Positions 26,345 through 36,936 are shown, numbered from the stretch's first letter. The stretch is 64,000 nucleotides of DNA from Micromonospora alfalfae (GCF_022230925.1 NZ_JAKKFH010000006.1:62001-126000); one strand, 5' to 3'. Translations and numbers: made by a program. Notes: generated by a model not told the origin, from the letters alone.

Positions 26345-27972
26345 CAGCGTCTCCTCTCGCTCGCCGTACCACCGCGGCTCCGGTCCTGTCGGACCCCGCG
26401 CGGCGCGGCCTGATCGTCATGGCGCCGCTCGCGGGACCGGGGTACGGACCCTCGGCCAGCGGGCGGCGTCGCCGGTCGGCGACGCCGGCCGGGAAGCGGC
26501 GGCAACGGGGCCCAGAGTAGTCGGACCCACCGGGCCGGCGGACGGGCATGCAGTGCTCTGGCCGCATCGGGTTCGGCGCGGGCGAAGGACGCCAGCATGC
26601 CGATGCCGGCCAACGTCACCACCAGGGCACTTCCGCCGTCGGAGATGAACGGCAGCGGCAGACCGGTGATCGGCAGCAGCCCCACCACCCCACCGATGTT
26701 GATCACGGCCTGGCTGACCAGCCAGGTGGTCACGGCGGTGGCGGCGAGCCGACGGAACGGGTCGTCGACCCGCCGGGCGATCCGAAAACCGGTGTACGCG
26801 AGGACCGCGAAGAGGCTGAGCACCACGACGCACCCGATCACGCCCAGCTCCTCGGCGATGATCGCGAAGATGAAGTCGTTGTGCGCCTCGGGGAGCCAGT
26901 CCCACTTCAGACTGCCCTTACCCAGCCCGACACCGAACCAGCCGCCGTGCTCGATGGCCAGCCGCCCCTGGTAGAACTGCAGACAGCCGTCAAGTTTGCA
27001 GGTCTCCGGGTCCGGTGGATTGAAGAACATGTCCAGCCGGGCGAAGCGGTAGTTGTCCTCGCCGCGCTCGCCGGAACCGGCGCCCAGTGAGGCCACCGCT
27101 ACCAGCAGGCCGATCCCGACCAGCCCGGCCGCCGCCAGGGCGCCGAAGACCCTTATCCGCACCCCGGCGGCCCAGAGCAGACCCACGATCAGGGCCAGCA
27201 GGCAGAGCATCGTGCCGGTGTCGTTGTAGCCGACCAGGACGAAGAGCAGGCCGACCACCGGGAAGAGCGGGGTGGCCAGTTCGCGCCACCACCCGAGCGC
27301 GGCGCCCTTGCGGGCGACGATGTGCGCACCCCAGAGCACCATCGCGAACTTGGCCAGCTCGGATGGCTGAAGCTGGATCCCGCCGACGAAGAGCCAGTTG
27401 AGCCGCGCCTCGATCGGGCCGATCTGCCCTGTCTTCTGGTTCGTCAGCCGGGCGTAGGCGACCAGCAGGTTGAGCACCACCAGCAGGACGACCGAGGTGA
27501 AGAGCAGCGGGCGGCCCAGCGACCGGTAGGTGCTGGCCGGCAGGCGCTGGCAGACCCAGAACGCGCCGATGCCGATCACCGCGAAGATGGCCTGCTTGGT
27601 CACCGAGGCCGAGGCGTTGCCGTCCTCGGCGTAGTCCTTCACGCTGGTCGCCGAGAAGACCATCGTCAGCCCGATCAGCAGCAGCAGGCCGGAACAGGAC
27701 AGCAGCAGGTAGTAGGAGGTCAGCGGCCGGTCCAGCAGGCCGCGCAGCGCGGCGAGCCCGCCGGCCGCGTCGATACCGCGCAGCGGTGCGGTCGCCACGG
27801 CCTCCGGCTCGCGGCCCGTCGGCCCGGCCTCCCGCGCCGGCGGCCCGGGTTCGCGGGCCCCCGCGCCGGGCTCCGGGCCGCGCGCCCCGCCGGCCGACGG
27901 CGTACGCGTCGCGCTCGGCGACCGTCGCGGCCGTCCGACAGTCCCATCCTCGGTGCCGATTTCCTCCCCCAC
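26344..27972 (-). CDS. ftsW: Septal peptidoglycan polymerase FtsW (SEDS)
   Basis: 542 residues if started at the GTG of VGEEIGTEDG. The start is uncertain: the open frame runs another 39 codons into a dispersed inverted repeat, and a later GTG (near 27798) is also possible. A Pro/Gly/Glu-rich cytoplasmic tail precedes about ten membrane helices. SEDS marks include LLIGLTMVFSATSV, GGIQLQPSELAKFAMVLW, EAHNDFIFAIIAEELGVIG and LPLPFISDGGSALVVTLAGIGML. The C-terminus is long and very basic. murD is absent between this gene and mraY. Confidence 0.95.
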   Translation of the reverse strand: MGEEIGTEDGTVGRPRRSPSATRTPSAGGARGPEPGAGAREPGPPAREAGPTGREPEAVATAPLRGIDAAGGLAALRGLLDRPLTSYYLLLSCSGLLLLIGLTMVFSATSVKDYAEDGNASASVTKQAIFAVIGIGAFWVCQRLPASTYRSLGRPLLFTSVVLLVVLNLLVAYARLTNQKTGQIGPIEARLNWLFVGGIQLQPSELAKFAMVLWGAHIVARKGAALGWWRELATPLFPVVGLLFVLVGYNDTGTMLCLLALIVGLLWAAGVRIRVFGALAAAGLVGIGLLVAVASLGAGSGERGEDNYRFARLDMFFNPPDPETCKLDGCLQFYQGRLAIEHGGWFGVGLGKGSLKWDWLPEAHNDFIFAIIAEELGVIGCVVVLSLFAVLAYTGFRIARRVDDPFRRLAATAVTTWLVSQAVINIGGVVGLLPITGLPLPFISDGGSALVVTLAGIGMLASFARAEPDAARALHARPPARWVRLLWAPLPPLPGRRRRPATPPAGRGSVPRSRERRHDDQAAPRGVRQDRSRGGTASERRR

Positions 27973-28060
27973 CCCGACATCATCACCGCTGACGGGCCCC
28001 CGCGCCCCACAACGCCCCACCGGGCGTGTCGAACCCTCCCCACCCCCGCCGCCGACACGC

Positions 28061-28134
28061 GTCGATCTTGCACTTTGGGTGGCGACCAAACGCCCATAAG
28101 TGGACGTTGCGCCAACCGAAAGTGCAAGATCGAC
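28061..28134. repeat. Dispersed inverted repeat, GATCTTGCACTTT type (copy 1)
   Basis: Perfect 16-bp arms GTCGATCTTGCACTTT (28061-28076) and its complement (28119-28134) enclose 42 nt with further short pairings (TGGCG/CGCCA and AACG/CGTT). A second, related element is at 39862-39939. It lies between mraY and ftsW where murD would be expected. It could fold as a cruciform or RNA hairpin. Confidence 0.85.
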
Positions 28135-28164
28135 GGGGCGAGGGGGCGGGGGGCGAGGCGGGGA

Positions 28165-29289
28165 TCAGGTCATGTTGGCGAGGAACTCGCTGTAGAACAG
28201 GCCCAGGGCGATGGCCACGCCGATGCCGGCGATGATCCAGAAGCGCACCACGATGTTGACCTCGCTCCAGCCCGCCAACTCGAAGTGGTGCTGGAGCGGA
28301 GACATTCGGAACACCCGTTTACCGGTGGTCTTGAAGGAGATGATCTGGATCACCACGGACATCGTGATGATCACGAAGAGCCCGCCGATGATCGGCAGCA
28401 GCAGGATGGTGCGGGTGGACATCGCCATGCCGGCGATCAGACCGCCCAGCCCCAACGCACCGGTGTCGCCCATGAAGATCCGCGCCGGGGAGGTGTTCCA
28501 CCAGAGGAAGCCCACACAGGCACCGGCCGCAGCCCCGGCGATCAGCGCGATCTCCAATGGGTCGCGGACCTCGTAGCAGTACGGCTGGGTGTAGTTCGGG
28601 TCGGCGCACCAGTGCCGGTACTGCCAGAACGCGATCAGCGCGTACGCGGCGAGCACCATCACCGACGCGCCGGTGGCCAGACCGTCCAGACCGTCGGTGA
28701 GGTTGACGCCGTTCGTCGCGGCCATCACCACGAAGATGAAGATGATCACCGCGCCGACCTTGCTGACCTCCAGGAAGTCGATGTCCCGGATGAAGCTCAG
28801 CGTGGTGCTGCCCACCGTCTCGGTGTTGGTCGCCAGGCCCGAACCGTTTGTCATCGTGCTCGGGAACCACAGCGCGATCACCCCGAAGACCGCACCGACC
28901 AGGATCTGCCCGAGCAACTTGCCGCGCTTGTTCAGCCCGGCGCTGTTGCGCTTGCGCACCTTCAGGAAGTCGTCGAGGAAACCCACAGCACCGGAGAAGA
29001 CCATCAGGCCCAGCAGCACCAGCGCGGTGATGGTCGGCTCCACCTGGGCGATCTGCTGGTCCGGCAGGGTGGTCAGGGCGAGGTGCCCGGCCACGTACGC
29101 GATCACGGTGGCCAGGATGAAGACCACGCCACCCATGGTGGGCGTGCCCTTCTTGCCCTGGTGCATGGCGGGGCCGTCGGACCGGATCGGCTGACCGGCC
29201 TTGAGCCGGGTGAAGACCTTGATCGCGATCGGGGTGCAGAAGAGCGAGACGAGGAACGCCACCCCGATGGCGACGATGACCGCCCTCAT
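28165..29289 (-). CDS. mraY: Phospho-MurNAc-pentapeptide transferase MraY
   Basis: 374 residues, about ten membrane helices. It transfers phospho-MurNAc-pentapeptide to undecaprenyl phosphate to form lipid I. Conserved motifs: [39 protein letters not shown] and [15 protein letters not shown] with the catalytic aspartates and histidines. Overlaps murF by 4 nt. Downstream the cluster breaks: a 192-nt gap with a dispersed repeat precedes ftsW and murD is absent. Confidence 0.98.
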   Translation of the reverse strand: MRAVIVAIGVAFLVSLFCTPIAIKVFTRLKAGQPIRSDGPAMHQGKKGTPTMGGVVFILATVIAYVAGHLALTTLPDQQIAQVEPTITALVLLGLMVFSGAVGFLDDFLKVRKRNSAGLNKRGKLLGQILVGAVFGVIALWFPSTMTNGSGLATNTETVGSTTLSFIRDIDFLEVSKVGAVIIFIFVVMAATNGVNLTDGLDGLATGASVMVLAAYALIAFWQYRHWCADPNYTQPYCYEVRDPLEIALIAGAAAGACVGFLWWNTSPARIFMGDTGALGLGGLIAGMAMSTRTILLLPIIGGLFVIITMSVVIQIISFKTTGKRVFRMSPLQHHFELAGWSEVNIVVRFWIIAGIGVAIALGLFYSEFLANMT

Positions 29290-30683
29290 CGGGTCGACTC
29301 CCCACCGGCGTCGGCGCGCAGGGCGTCGGCCACCTCCCAGGTCCGGTACCGGGAGCCCTTGACCAGGACGACGTCACCCGGTCGTAGCTCGCTCCGCAGC
29401 ACCTCGACGGCCGCCGCCTGATCGGTGAGCAGCACCGACTCTCCTCCCCAGTTTGCTACAGCTGTCGCGCCTTCGTGGATCGGCGCGGCCGGCTCGCCCA
29501 CCACGAGCAGCCGGTCGACACCCAGCTCGGCCGCGAGTTGGCCGACCTCGGCGTGGCCGTCGTACTCGAACGGGCCCAGCTCGGCCATGTAACCAAGCAC
29601 CGCGACGGTACGCCGCCCCTGGCCCATGCTGGCGAGCGCCCGCACCGCGACCGCCATCGAGGCCGGGTTGGCGTTGTACGAGTCGTCGATCACTGTCACC
29701 CCGTCGGGGCGGTCGAAGACGTCCATCCGTCGGGTCGAGACCAGCCCCAGCTCGCCGAGGGCCGTGGCCAGCTCGGCCAGCGGCATGCCCAGCTCCCGGG
29801 CGACCGCCGCCGCCGCGAGGGTGTTCCCGACCTGGTGGCGGCCGGCCAGCCGGAGCCGCACCGGGGCGCGACCCTCCGGGGTGACCAGTGTGTACGACGG
29901 GTGACCCCGCTCGTCGAGCGTGACGTCCTCGGCGCGCACGTCGGCGTCGGGCGCCTCGCCGTAGCGGACCACCCGGGCCTGTGTGCGGCCCGCCATCGCG
30001 TCCACCCGGGGGTCGTCGGCGTTCAGCACGGCCAGCCCGTCCGGCGGCAGCGCCTCGACCAGCTCGCCCTTGGCCAGGGCGATGGCGTCCTGCGAGCCGA
30101 ACTCGCCGATGTGCGACGTGCCGACGTTGAGCACCACGGAGATCCGGGGCGGCACCAGCTCGCACAGGTACCGCACGTGCCCGACCCCGCGCGCGCCCTT
30201 CTCCATCACCAGGTAGCGGGTGTCCGAGTCAGCCCTCAGTGCGGTGTACGGGTGCCCCAGCTCGTTGTTGAACGAGCCGGGTGGTGCCACAGTGGCCCCG
30301 AGCCGGGCGGTGAGCTGACCGATCAGGTCCTTCGTGGTGGTCTTGCCGGACGAGCCGGTCACACCGATCACGGTCAGCCCGGTCAGCCGGTCCACCGCCG
30401 CGCGGGCCAGTCGGCCCATCGCGGTCAGGGCGTCGTCGACAAGCACCATCGGCACCCCGGGCACCTCTCGGCTGCCGAGCACCGCCACCGCGCCGGCCTG
30501 GATCGCCGTCGCCGCGTAGTCGTGCCCGTCGACCTTCTCCCCCGGGAAGGCCACGAAGAGCGAACCGGGCCCCACCTTGCGCGAGTCGAACTCCACCGAC
30601 CCGGTGACTGTGGTTGCCGGGTCGGCGGCCACCAGCCGCCCGTCGACCGCCGCGGCCACCTCGGCCAGGCTCAGCGTGATCAC
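29286..30683 (-). CDS. murF: UDP-MurNAc-tripeptide--D-Ala-D-Ala ligase MurF
   Basis: 465 residues. It adds D-Ala-D-Ala to the UDP-MurNAc-tripeptide. Three Mur-ligase domains: N-terminal ([25 protein letters not shown]), central ATPase with [18 protein letters not shown] and [15 protein letters not shown], and C-terminal ([20 protein letters not shown]). Overlaps murE and mraY by 4 nt each, so it is translated in a coupled chain. Confidence 0.97.
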   Translation of the reverse strand: MITLSLAEVAAAVDGRLVAADPATTVTGSVEFDSRKVGPGSLFVAFPGEKVDGHDYAATAIQAGAVAVLGSREVPGVPMVLVDDALTAMGRLARAAVDRLTGLTVIGVTGSSGKTTTKDLIGQLTARLGATVAPPGSFNNELGHPYTALRADSDTRYLVMEKGARGVGHVRYLCELVPPRISVVLNVGTSHIGEFGSQDAIALAKGELVEALPPDGLAVLNADDPRVDAMAGRTQARVVRYGEAPDADVRAEDVTLDERGHPSYTLVTPEGRAPVRLRLAGRHQVGNTLAAAAVARELGMPLAELATALGELGLVSTRRMDVFDRPDGVTVIDDSYNANPASMAVAVRALASMGQGRRTVAVLGYMAELGPFEYDGHAEVGQLAAELGVDRLLVVGEPAAPIHEGATAVANWGGESVLLTDQAAAVEVLRSELRPGDVVLVKGSRYRTWEVADALRADAGGESTR

Positions 30684-32203
30684 CGCTGACCCGCCAGGTC
30701 CCCGAAGCGGGCTCGCAACGCCTCGGCCAACTCGATGCTGTCGTCGAACGGAAGCACCTGACCCGCCACCTCCTGGCCGCGCTCATGGCCCTTGCCGAGC
30801 AGCGCGATCACGTCGCCCGGCTCGGCCAGCCGCACCGCCTCGTCGATCGCTGCGCGGCGGCCCGCCACCTCGATGATCCGAGCGGCAGTGCCGGCCCGGT
30901 ACGCCCCGGCCAGCACCTCGGCGCGAATCTCCCCCGGATCCTCGGTGCGCGGGTTGTCGTCGGTCACCAGCACCACGTCGGCTCCCTCCGCCGCGGCGGC
31001 GCCCATCACCGGCCGCTTGCCCCGGTCCCGGTCCCCACCGGCGCCGATCACACAGATCAGTCGGCCGGCGCTCAGCTCGCGCAGCGCGGCGAGCGCGGCC
31101 ACTATCGCGTCCGACTTGTGGGCGTAGTCGACCACCCCGCGCACCGGCGCGGCCACGTCGACCAGTTCCAGCCGGCCCGGGACGCCCCCGCAGGCAGCCA
31201 CACCGGTCGCCGCGGTCACCGGGTCCACCCCGGCACCGACCAGTGCGGCGATGGCCAGCAGCGCGTTGGCCACGTTGTGCCGGCCGGGCAGCGCGACACC
31301 GGCGGACACCGTCACGCCGTTCGGGCCGTGCGCGGTGAACCGCTGCGCGTACCCCTCGCCGCCCACACCGTCGGCCCACCAGGTCGCGTCCTGCTCACCG
31401 GCCGCCGAGTAGGTGACAGTGGTCGGCTTGAGCAGCGGCGTCAACGCCGGGTCGTCGTGGTTGAGCACCTCGACCGCGCAGCGCCCGTCGAAGAGCTGGG
31501 CCTTCGCGGCGAAGTAGTCGTCGCTGTCGGCGTGGAAGTCGAGGTGGTCGGAGCCGAAGTTGGTGTAACCGCCGACGGCGAACCGCACACCGCCCACCCG
31601 GCCCATGGCCAGCGCGTGGCTGGAGACCTCCATGACCACTGCGGTGACCCCACGCTCGCGGGCGGTGGCCAACATGGCGTGCAGGTCGGTCGCCTCGGGG
31701 GTGGTGCGGACACTGTCGATCACCAGATCACCGAGCCGGGTCTCCACCGTCCCGACCAGCCCGGTGGTGTGCCCGGCGGCCCGCAGCCCCGACTCGATCA
31801 GGTACGCGGTGGACGTCTTACCCGCGGTGCCGGTCACTCCGATCACCGTGAGATCGGCTGTCGGATCGCCGTAGACGGCCGAGGCCAGCTCGCCGAGCAC
31901 GGCGCGCGGGTCGGGCACCACCAGGGCGGGCAGACCGGTTCCCGCCGCCAACTCCGCACCGGCCCTGTCGGTCAGCAGCGCCACGGCACCCGCCTCGACG
32001 GCGCCGGCGGCGAACTCCGCGCCGTGCCGACGGGCACCGGGAAGCGCCGCGTACAGGTCGCCGGGGCGAACCTCCTGGCTGGCATGGGTGACCCCGGTGA
32101 CGACCACCGCGGCGGCGTCCGCCGGAAGGTCGACGGCGAGCCGGACGGCGAGATCACCGAGCCGGACTCCGGTCACGGTACGTGGACGTGGATTGCCGGG
32201 CAC
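30680..32203 (-). CDS. murE: UDP-MurNAc-dipeptide--diaminopimelate ligase MurE
   Basis: 507 residues from the GTG giving VPGNPRPRTVTG. I prefer this to a GTG 13 codons earlier because a TAGGGT hexamer ends 8 nt upstream and neither start has a good Shine-Dalgarno. Motifs: ATP site GVTGTAGKTSTAYLIESG, VMEVSSHALAMGRV and the DAP-recognition motif DDNPRTEDP, so the third stem residue is a diaminopimelate (meso- or hydroxylated, the latter known from Micromonospora). The C-terminal domain ends GKGHERGQEV. Confidence 0.95.
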   Translation of the reverse strand: MPGNPRPRTVTGVRLGDLAVRLAVDLPADAAAVVVTGVTHASQEVRPGDLYAALPGARRHGAEFAAGAVEAGAVALLTDRAGAELAAGTGLPALVVPDPRAVLGELASAVYGDPTADLTVIGVTGTAGKTSTAYLIESGLRAAGHTTGLVGTVETRLGDLVIDSVRTTPEATDLHAMLATARERGVTAVVMEVSSHALAMGRVGGVRFAVGGYTNFGSDHLDFHADSDDYFAAKAQLFDGRCAVEVLNHDDPALTPLLKPTTVTYSAAGEQDATWWADGVGGEGYAQRFTAHGPNGVTVSAGVALPGRHNVANALLAIAALVGAGVDPVTAATGVAACGGVPGRLELVDVAAPVRGVVDYAHKSDAIVAALAALRELSAGRLICVIGAGGDRDRGKRPVMGAAAAEGADVVLVTDDNPRTEDPGEIRAEVLAGAYRAGTAARIIEVAGRRAAIDEAVRLAEPGDVIALLGKGHERGQEVAGQVLPFDDSIELAEALRARFGDLAGQR

Positions 32204-32211
32204 GGCGTCAG

Positions 32212-32217
32212 ACCCTA
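32212..32217 (-). promoter_or_regulatory. Putative internal -10 hexamer before murE
   Basis: TAGGGT on the minus strand ends 8 nt before the preferred murE GTG. This would allow murE and following genes to be transcribed from inside the cluster as a leaderless mRNA. Confidence 0.35.
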
Positions 32218-32294
32218 CCCGGTCGTCCGGTTCCGGCCGCACAGCCGCCCCGGTGGTTCGTCGGCACTCACCGATGATGTCCCGCCATTGCTGC

Positions 32295-34505
32295 TCAGCG
32301 CGGATAGACCACGAACTTGGGCGCGGATCCGCCGGTTGAGGGCGGCACCCGGTAGTGACGCAGAGTGAACTGCATCATGTCCCGGAACGCCGGATTGGCG
32401 ATCGCCGCGCCTCCGCCGTTGGGCGCGTAGACGAAGACGGCGATCACGTAGCGCGGGTTCTCGGCGGGGGCCATCCCGATGAACGAGGACACCTCACCGG
32501 GCTGCTTCTTGCCGTTCACCAGCCGCCACCCGGTGCCGGTCTTGCCGGCGACCCGGTAACCGGGGACCGCGGCGGTCAGGCCGGTGGCGTGGTCGACGGT
32601 GGTGACCGCCTCCAGCATGGTGCGCAGGGCCGCGGCGTTCTGCGGGCTGAGCACCGACCGGGTCACCGGGGCCGCCGCGGGGGTGCGCTTGCCGTCCGGC
32701 CCGATCACCTCCTTGACCAGGTGCGGCTGCACGTACGTGCCGTTGTTGGCGATGGCGGCGTACGCGGCGGCCATCTGCAACGGGGTGGCGTCGACGCTGT
32801 GCCCGATGGGCACCGACCCCTGCGACGATTCGCTCCACTCGTCGGCCGGCAGCAGTCGCCCGCTGGCCTCCCCGGGCATCCCCTCGCCGGTGGGCTTGCC
32901 CAGCCCGAATCGCTTCTGGTAGTCGATCAGCCGGTCCGGCCCGAGTTTGTCGGCGATCGTGATCGTGCCGACGTTCGACGAGTAGGCGAGCATTCCCGGC
33001 ACGCTCATCCGTTTGCCGTCGGCGGGGTGCGTGTCGGAGAACCAGGTGTCGCCCTTCTTGATGCTGTTGGCGATGGGCAGCGTGGTGTCCGGGGTGATCA
33101 CCCCTTCCTGCAACGCCGCGCCGTAGGTGATGGCCTTGTGCACCGAGCCCGGGTCGACGACGAAGCTGGTCGCGGCGTCCTCCCGGGCGACCGGGTCGCT
33201 GGGCGTCGGCTTCGCCGCGTTGTAGGTGGGGTTGCTGGCCTGGGCCAGTACCGCGCCGGAGGGAATCTCGATGATCACGGCCGCGCCGGTGCCACCCGGC
33301 GCCTGGGCCATTCCGGCGCTGAGGATCTGCTGCGTCCGGAACTGCAGGTCGCCGTTGATGGTGAGGGCGAGCGAGCTGCCCGGCTTGGCGACAGTGGTCC
33401 GGCTGTAACCGCCCGGGATCGGTGCGTCGAGGTCGCCGAGGCCGGCCTCGTACACCCGCTTTCCGTCCTGACCGGCGAGCACGTCGTCGTAGCGGGCCTC
33501 CAGCCCTTCCAGCCCGTCCATGTCCTGGCTGGTGAAGCCGAGCAGGTTGGCCGCCAGGTCACCGCCGGGCACCTCGCGGCGCTCGTCGCGGTGCACGCCG
33601 ACACCGGGCAGCTCCAGCGCCTGCACCCGCTTGGCGGTCGGGATCTCCACGCCCCGGGCGAGGTAGGCGAACGTGGAGTCCTTGCCGTTCTCCAACTTGC
33701 GGGGCTTCATCAACTCCATGAGCTTCGACACCGGAATGCCGAGCAGCGGGGAGAGCGCCTTGGCGATGCCGGGCGGGTCCTCCACCTTGGTCGGATCGGC
33801 GAACACGTACCGTGCCTCGACACTGCGGGCCAGCGGCGCGCCGGTGCTGTCGTAGATAGCACCCCGTGGCGCCGGCAGCTCGACGATGCGGAGACGGTCG
33901 GCGGTGCCGCCCCCGGCGTACGCCGGAGCGTCGACTGCCTGGAGGAAGATCAGCCGGATCCCGATGACAGCGAACAGGGTCAGCGCGAGCACGGTGCCCA
34001 GCCGCAGCCGCAGCCGCGAGTCGGCAAGCTTCGGTGGGCGTCGTGGCTTGCGGATCGGCCGCCGGGCCACCGGTCGGTCGGTGCGCCGCGGCGCGCGGGG
34101 CGTGGTCCGGCGACGCGGCGGCGGCTCGTCGCCGGCCAGGCCACGGGGGGTACGCGACGCGACGGTGCGCACCACCTGACCGCGTCCGGCGGCCGGAGCG
34201 TCGCGCCGGCCGGCCCGGGCGGCGGCCCGGCCCCCGTCGAGCACCTGCAACGCCGGCCGGAAAGGGTCACCGGACCGGGTGCTGCTTCGCGGTGTACGCC
34301 GTTGCTCCGCACCCTGCCCGCGCGCCGGAGTGGCGCGTTCCTCGCGGACCGTCCGACCCCTCGGGGTGTACGCCCGGGCGCCGGAGATGCCCCCGACGCC
34401 TGGGTCGCCGGTGCGGGGCTCGCCGTCGGCGGGTCGAGGGTCACGTGCAGAACCGCGCCGGGACCCCGTAGGGTCCCGGCGCGGCTCGTCCGACCTTGGT
34501 GGCAC
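32295..34505 (-). CDS. ftsI: Septal transpeptidase FtsI (PBP3, class B PBP)
   Basis: 736 residues. A 150-residue basic, Pro/Arg-rich cytoplasmic tail precedes the membrane helix (VLALTLFAVIGIRLIFLQ), the PBP dimerisation domain (PRGAIYDSTGAPLARS) and the transpeptidase domain. Active-site motifs are SVHK (Ser454, in DPGSVHKAITYG), SSN in AYSSNVGT and KTG in AGKTGTGW. It crosslinks septal peptidoglycan with FtsW. GTG start 3 nt after the ftsL stop. The long tail is typical of the actinobacterial protein and probably binds division partners. Confidence 0.96.
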   Translation of the reverse strand: MPPRSDEPRRDPTGSRRGSARDPRPADGEPRTGDPGVGGISGARAYTPRGRTVREERATPARGQGAEQRRTPRSSTRSGDPFRPALQVLDGGRAAARAGRRDAPAAGRGQVVRTVASRTPRGLAGDEPPPRRRTTPRAPRRTDRPVARRPIRKPRRPPKLADSRLRLRLGTVLALTLFAVIGIRLIFLQAVDAPAYAGGGTADRLRIVELPAPRGAIYDSTGAPLARSVEARYVFADPTKVEDPPGIAKALSPLLGIPVSKLMELMKPRKLENGKDSTFAYLARGVEIPTAKRVQALELPGVGVHRDERREVPGGDLAANLLGFTSQDMDGLEGLEARYDDVLAGQDGKRVYEAGLGDLDAPIPGGYSRTTVAKPGSSLALTINGDLQFRTQQILSAGMAQAPGGTGAAVIIEIPSGAVLAQASNPTYNAAKPTPSDPVAREDAATSFVVDPGSVHKAITYGAALQEGVITPDTTLPIANSIKKGDTWFSDTHPADGKRMSVPGMLAYSSNVGTITIADKLGPDRLIDYQKRFGLGKPTGEGMPGEASGRLLPADEWSESSQGSVPIGHSVDATPLQMAAAYAAIANNGTYVQPHLVKEVIGPDGKRTPAAAPVTRSVLSPQNAAALRTMLEAVTTVDHATGLTAAVPGYRVAGKTGTGWRLVNGKKQPGEVSSFIGMAPAENPRYVIAVFVYAPNGGGAAIANPAFRDMMQFTLRHYRVPPSTGGSAPKFVVYPR

Positions 34506-34508
34506 CGG

Positions 34509-35114
34509 TCAGCCTCCCGCACCCTGGCTGGTCACCGACGGCTCGCCGGTCGCCGGCTGGGGCACGCCGATGGTCTTGCCGTCCGGCAGCCGGATGTAGC
34601 CGGGCTCGCCCGCGTCGACCAGGCCCAGCCGGCGCGCCTCGGCGGTCAGGTTGCCCGGCGCCTTGGACTCGGCGATCTGCTTGTCCAGTTGCTGCTTCTC
34701 CAGGTCCAGTCGAGCCTGCTGCTGCTGCAACCGCTCAAGCCGGAACGCGTTCTCATTGATCTTGGTGTTGACCGCCAGGATGCCCAGCACCCCGCCGACC
34801 ACGAGCACCACGATCAGCGCCGCGAACGGAGCACGCGGCACCGAGATCGGCGGCGGCGGCGCCACCCGCAGCCGCGGCGGCCGGGCGCTGGTGGCGCTGG
34901 CGGTCTTCTCGACCGGTCGCAGCGCGGCGCTGCCCTGAGTCGGGAACTCGCGCGCCCCCCGGGCGCGAGTCTCCCCCTGCCGATTCGTTCGATCGATGCG
35001 TGGCGTACCGTTTCCGAGGCGCGGAGCCCGCTCCGCCGCGATCCGGCCCCCCGACCGCGGTGCGCGCTGCCCGCCGCCGGTGACGTCCCGGCGGTCGCGC
35101 TTGTCAATGCTCAT
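34509..35114 (-). CDS. ftsL: FtsL-like division protein
   Basis: 201 residues from ATG MSIDKRDRRDV with GGGGGAGGG 5 nt upstream. A long basic cytoplasmic region is followed by a membrane helix (APFAALIVVLVVGGVLGILAVN, about 100-121), then a Gln/Leu-rich coiled coil (ENAFRLERLQQQQARLDLEKQQLDKQIAE) and ARRLGLVDAGEPGYIRLPDG. This is the septum-initiator layout; its position between rsmH and ftsI identifies FtsL. FtsL pairs with FtsQ and FtsB to activate FtsI/FtsW. Confidence 0.92.
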   Translation of the reverse strand: MSIDKRDRRDVTGGGQRAPRSGGRIAAERAPRLGNGTPRIDRTNRQGETRARGAREFPTQGSAALRPVEKTASATSARPPRLRVAPPPPISVPRAPFAALIVVLVVGGVLGILAVNTKINENAFRLERLQQQQARLDLEKQQLDKQIAESKAPGNLTAEARRLGLVDAGEPGYIRLPDGKTIGVPQPATGEPSVTSQGAGG

Positions 35115-35173
35115 GTCCCTCCCCCTCAACGTCCGTCCCTCTAGCCGTCCCGGTGCCCCTGACCCCCCACGGA

Positions 35174-36214
35174 TCAGGCGGACCCCGTGCCCGGTTGGTG
35201 CATTCCCTTCACCCGTCGGCGAGACCGTTCGCGGTCGGTCCGCCAGTGCTCTGTCGCGTTCGGGTCGAGTCGCTCCGCGGCCCGCAGCCGCACCGAGGCG
35301 GCCCGCGGGTTCGCGGCGACCTCCGCCTCCCCCGGCAGTTCGGCGCCCCGGCTGAGCAGCCGGAACGTCGGACCGGACCCGGGAAGCTCGACCGGGAGGT
35401 CAATCGGGCCCTTACTGCGGACCCGGTCCGTGAGGGCCGCCTTGGTGAGCCTGTCCTCCAGCGAGTGGTAGGACAGGACCACCATGCGACCGCCCACTGT
35501 CAGTGCGTCGAGTGCGGATGGCAACGCTGTCTCCAGCGCTGCCAGCTCTCTGTTTACCTCGATCCGTAAAGCCTGAAACGTTCTCTTTGCCGGGTGCCCG
35601 CCCGTTCGTCGGGCTGGTGCCGGGATGGAGTCCCGAACCAGTTCCGCCAGCAGCGCGGACGAGGTGATCCGGGCCCGCTCCCGCTGCCGGATGATCGCCG
35701 AGGCGATCCGACCGGCGAACTTCTCCTCGCCGTAGACCCGCAGCACCCGGGCCAGGTCCGGATGCGCGTACGTGTTGACCACCTCTTCGGCGGTCACCCC
35801 CCGGGTCTGATCCATCCGCATGTCCAACGGCGCGTCCTGGGCGTACGCGAACCCTCGGTCGGGCGCGTCCAACTGCAACGACGAGACGCCCAGGTCGAAC
35901 AGGATGCCGTCGATGGCCGGATAGCCCAGCCGGTCCAGCACGTCCGGCAACTCGTCGTAGACGGCGTGTTCCAGGTGCACCCGATCGGCGAACCGGGCCA
36001 GCCGGACCCGCGCGTGAGCGAGCGCCTCGGTGTCCCGGTCGAGCCCGATCAGGACCGTTTCCGGTTGTGCCTCGAGCACCGCCTCCGCGTGCCCGGCCAG
36101 ACCGAGCGTCGCGTCGACGTAGACCGTCCGGCCGCCTCGACCCAGCGCGGGGGCCAGCAGCTCGAGACACCGCTCGAGCAGCACCGGCACGTGCGTGCCG
36201 CGCAACTCCCCCAT
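35174..36214 (-). CDS. rsmH: 16S rRNA (cytosine1402-N4)-methyltransferase RsmH
   Basis: 346 residues from [25 protein letters not shown]; the frame is open for 46 more codons upstream but these look non-coding. SAM-binding motif [18 protein letters not shown], then [30 protein letters not shown], and [19 protein letters not shown] with [10 protein letters not shown]. It methylates C1402 of 16S rRNA together with RsmI. Second gene of the dcw cluster. Confidence 0.96.
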   Translation of the reverse strand: MGELRGTHVPVLLERCLELLAPALGRGGRTVYVDATLGLAGHAEAVLEAQPETVLIGLDRDTEALAHARVRLARFADRVHLEHAVYDELPDVLDRLGYPAIDGILFDLGVSSLQLDAPDRGFAYAQDAPLDMRMDQTRGVTAEEVVNTYAHPDLARVLRVYGEEKFAGRIASAIIRQRERARITSSALLAELVRDSIPAPARRTGGHPAKRTFQALRIEVNRELAALETALPSALDALTVGGRMVVLSYHSLEDRLTKAALTDRVRSKGPIDLPVELPGSGPTFRLLSRGAELPGEAEVAANPRAASVRLRAAERLDPNATEHWRTDRERSRRRVKGMHQPGTGSA

Positions 36215-36420
36215 GATGACCCCCACTGGTTGAAACGTCCGTTCTTCTCGTGCGCCTGTCGTCGGACGGCGCTGCCGTCGTACCGCCAGATCCCCATCCG
36301 CTCCCGCCTGACACCGGACCGTCGCCCAATGACTGGATCGTGCGCCTGGCACCGGGGAAGTGATGCCAGGAACTCGAAAGCGGCTGGAGATCTCGCAGTA
36401 CGTCGGGCGCCGTTACCGCC

Positions 36421-36852
36421 CTACAGACCGCCGGGCAGCACCCCCTCCTCGATGTCGGCGAAGTCGTCTTCGCTCTCGGCGAGGTAGGTCTCCCAGGCGA
36501 CCTTGTCCCAGATCTCCACGCGCGTACTCGCGCCGATCACCACCAACTCGCGGTCCAGCGCGGCATAGGCCCGCAGGTGAGCCGGAATGGTCACCCGACC
36601 CTGCTTGTCCGGAACCTCGTCGTGCGCGCTGGCGAAGAAGACCCGGCTGTAGGCCCGGGCCGCCTTGTGGGTCATCGGCTGTGCGCGCAACTGCTCCGCG
36701 ATCCGCTGGAACTCAGGGGTCGGGAAGACGTAGAGGCAGCGCTCCTGCCCTTTAGTGACCACGACACCCCCCGCCAGCTCATCCCGGAACTTGGCCGGAA
36801 GGATCAACCGGCCCTTTTCGTCCAGGCGCGGAGTGTGGGTGCCGAGAAACAT
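36421..36852 (-). CDS. mraZ: Transcriptional regulator MraZ
   Basis: 143 residues with two AbrB-like SpoVT domains: [26 protein letters not shown] (first, with the DxxGR loop) and [37 protein letters not shown] (second). MraZ forms rings and represses the dcw cluster by binding short direct repeats upstream of its own gene. The start at MFLGTHTP is fixed by the family; 219 extra codons in frame are non-coding. Three GTGG-type boxes with 10-bp spacing overlie the promoter 85-110 nt upstream. Confidence 0.97.
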   Translation of the reverse strand: MFLGTHTPRLDEKGRLILPAKFRDELAGGVVVTKGQERCLYVFPTPEFQRIAEQLRAQPMTHKAARAYSRVFFASAHDEVPDKQGRVTIPAHLRAYAALDRELVVIGASTRVEIWDKVAWETYLAESEDDFADIEEGVLPGGL

Positions 36853-36936
36853 CGGCCCAACCCCCTCGCCCCTGAGCGGCGTTCGCGGCGCCGCTGACCC
36901 CCCGGGCCGGTGAGCCCTCCCGGCCTCACCATTGGT

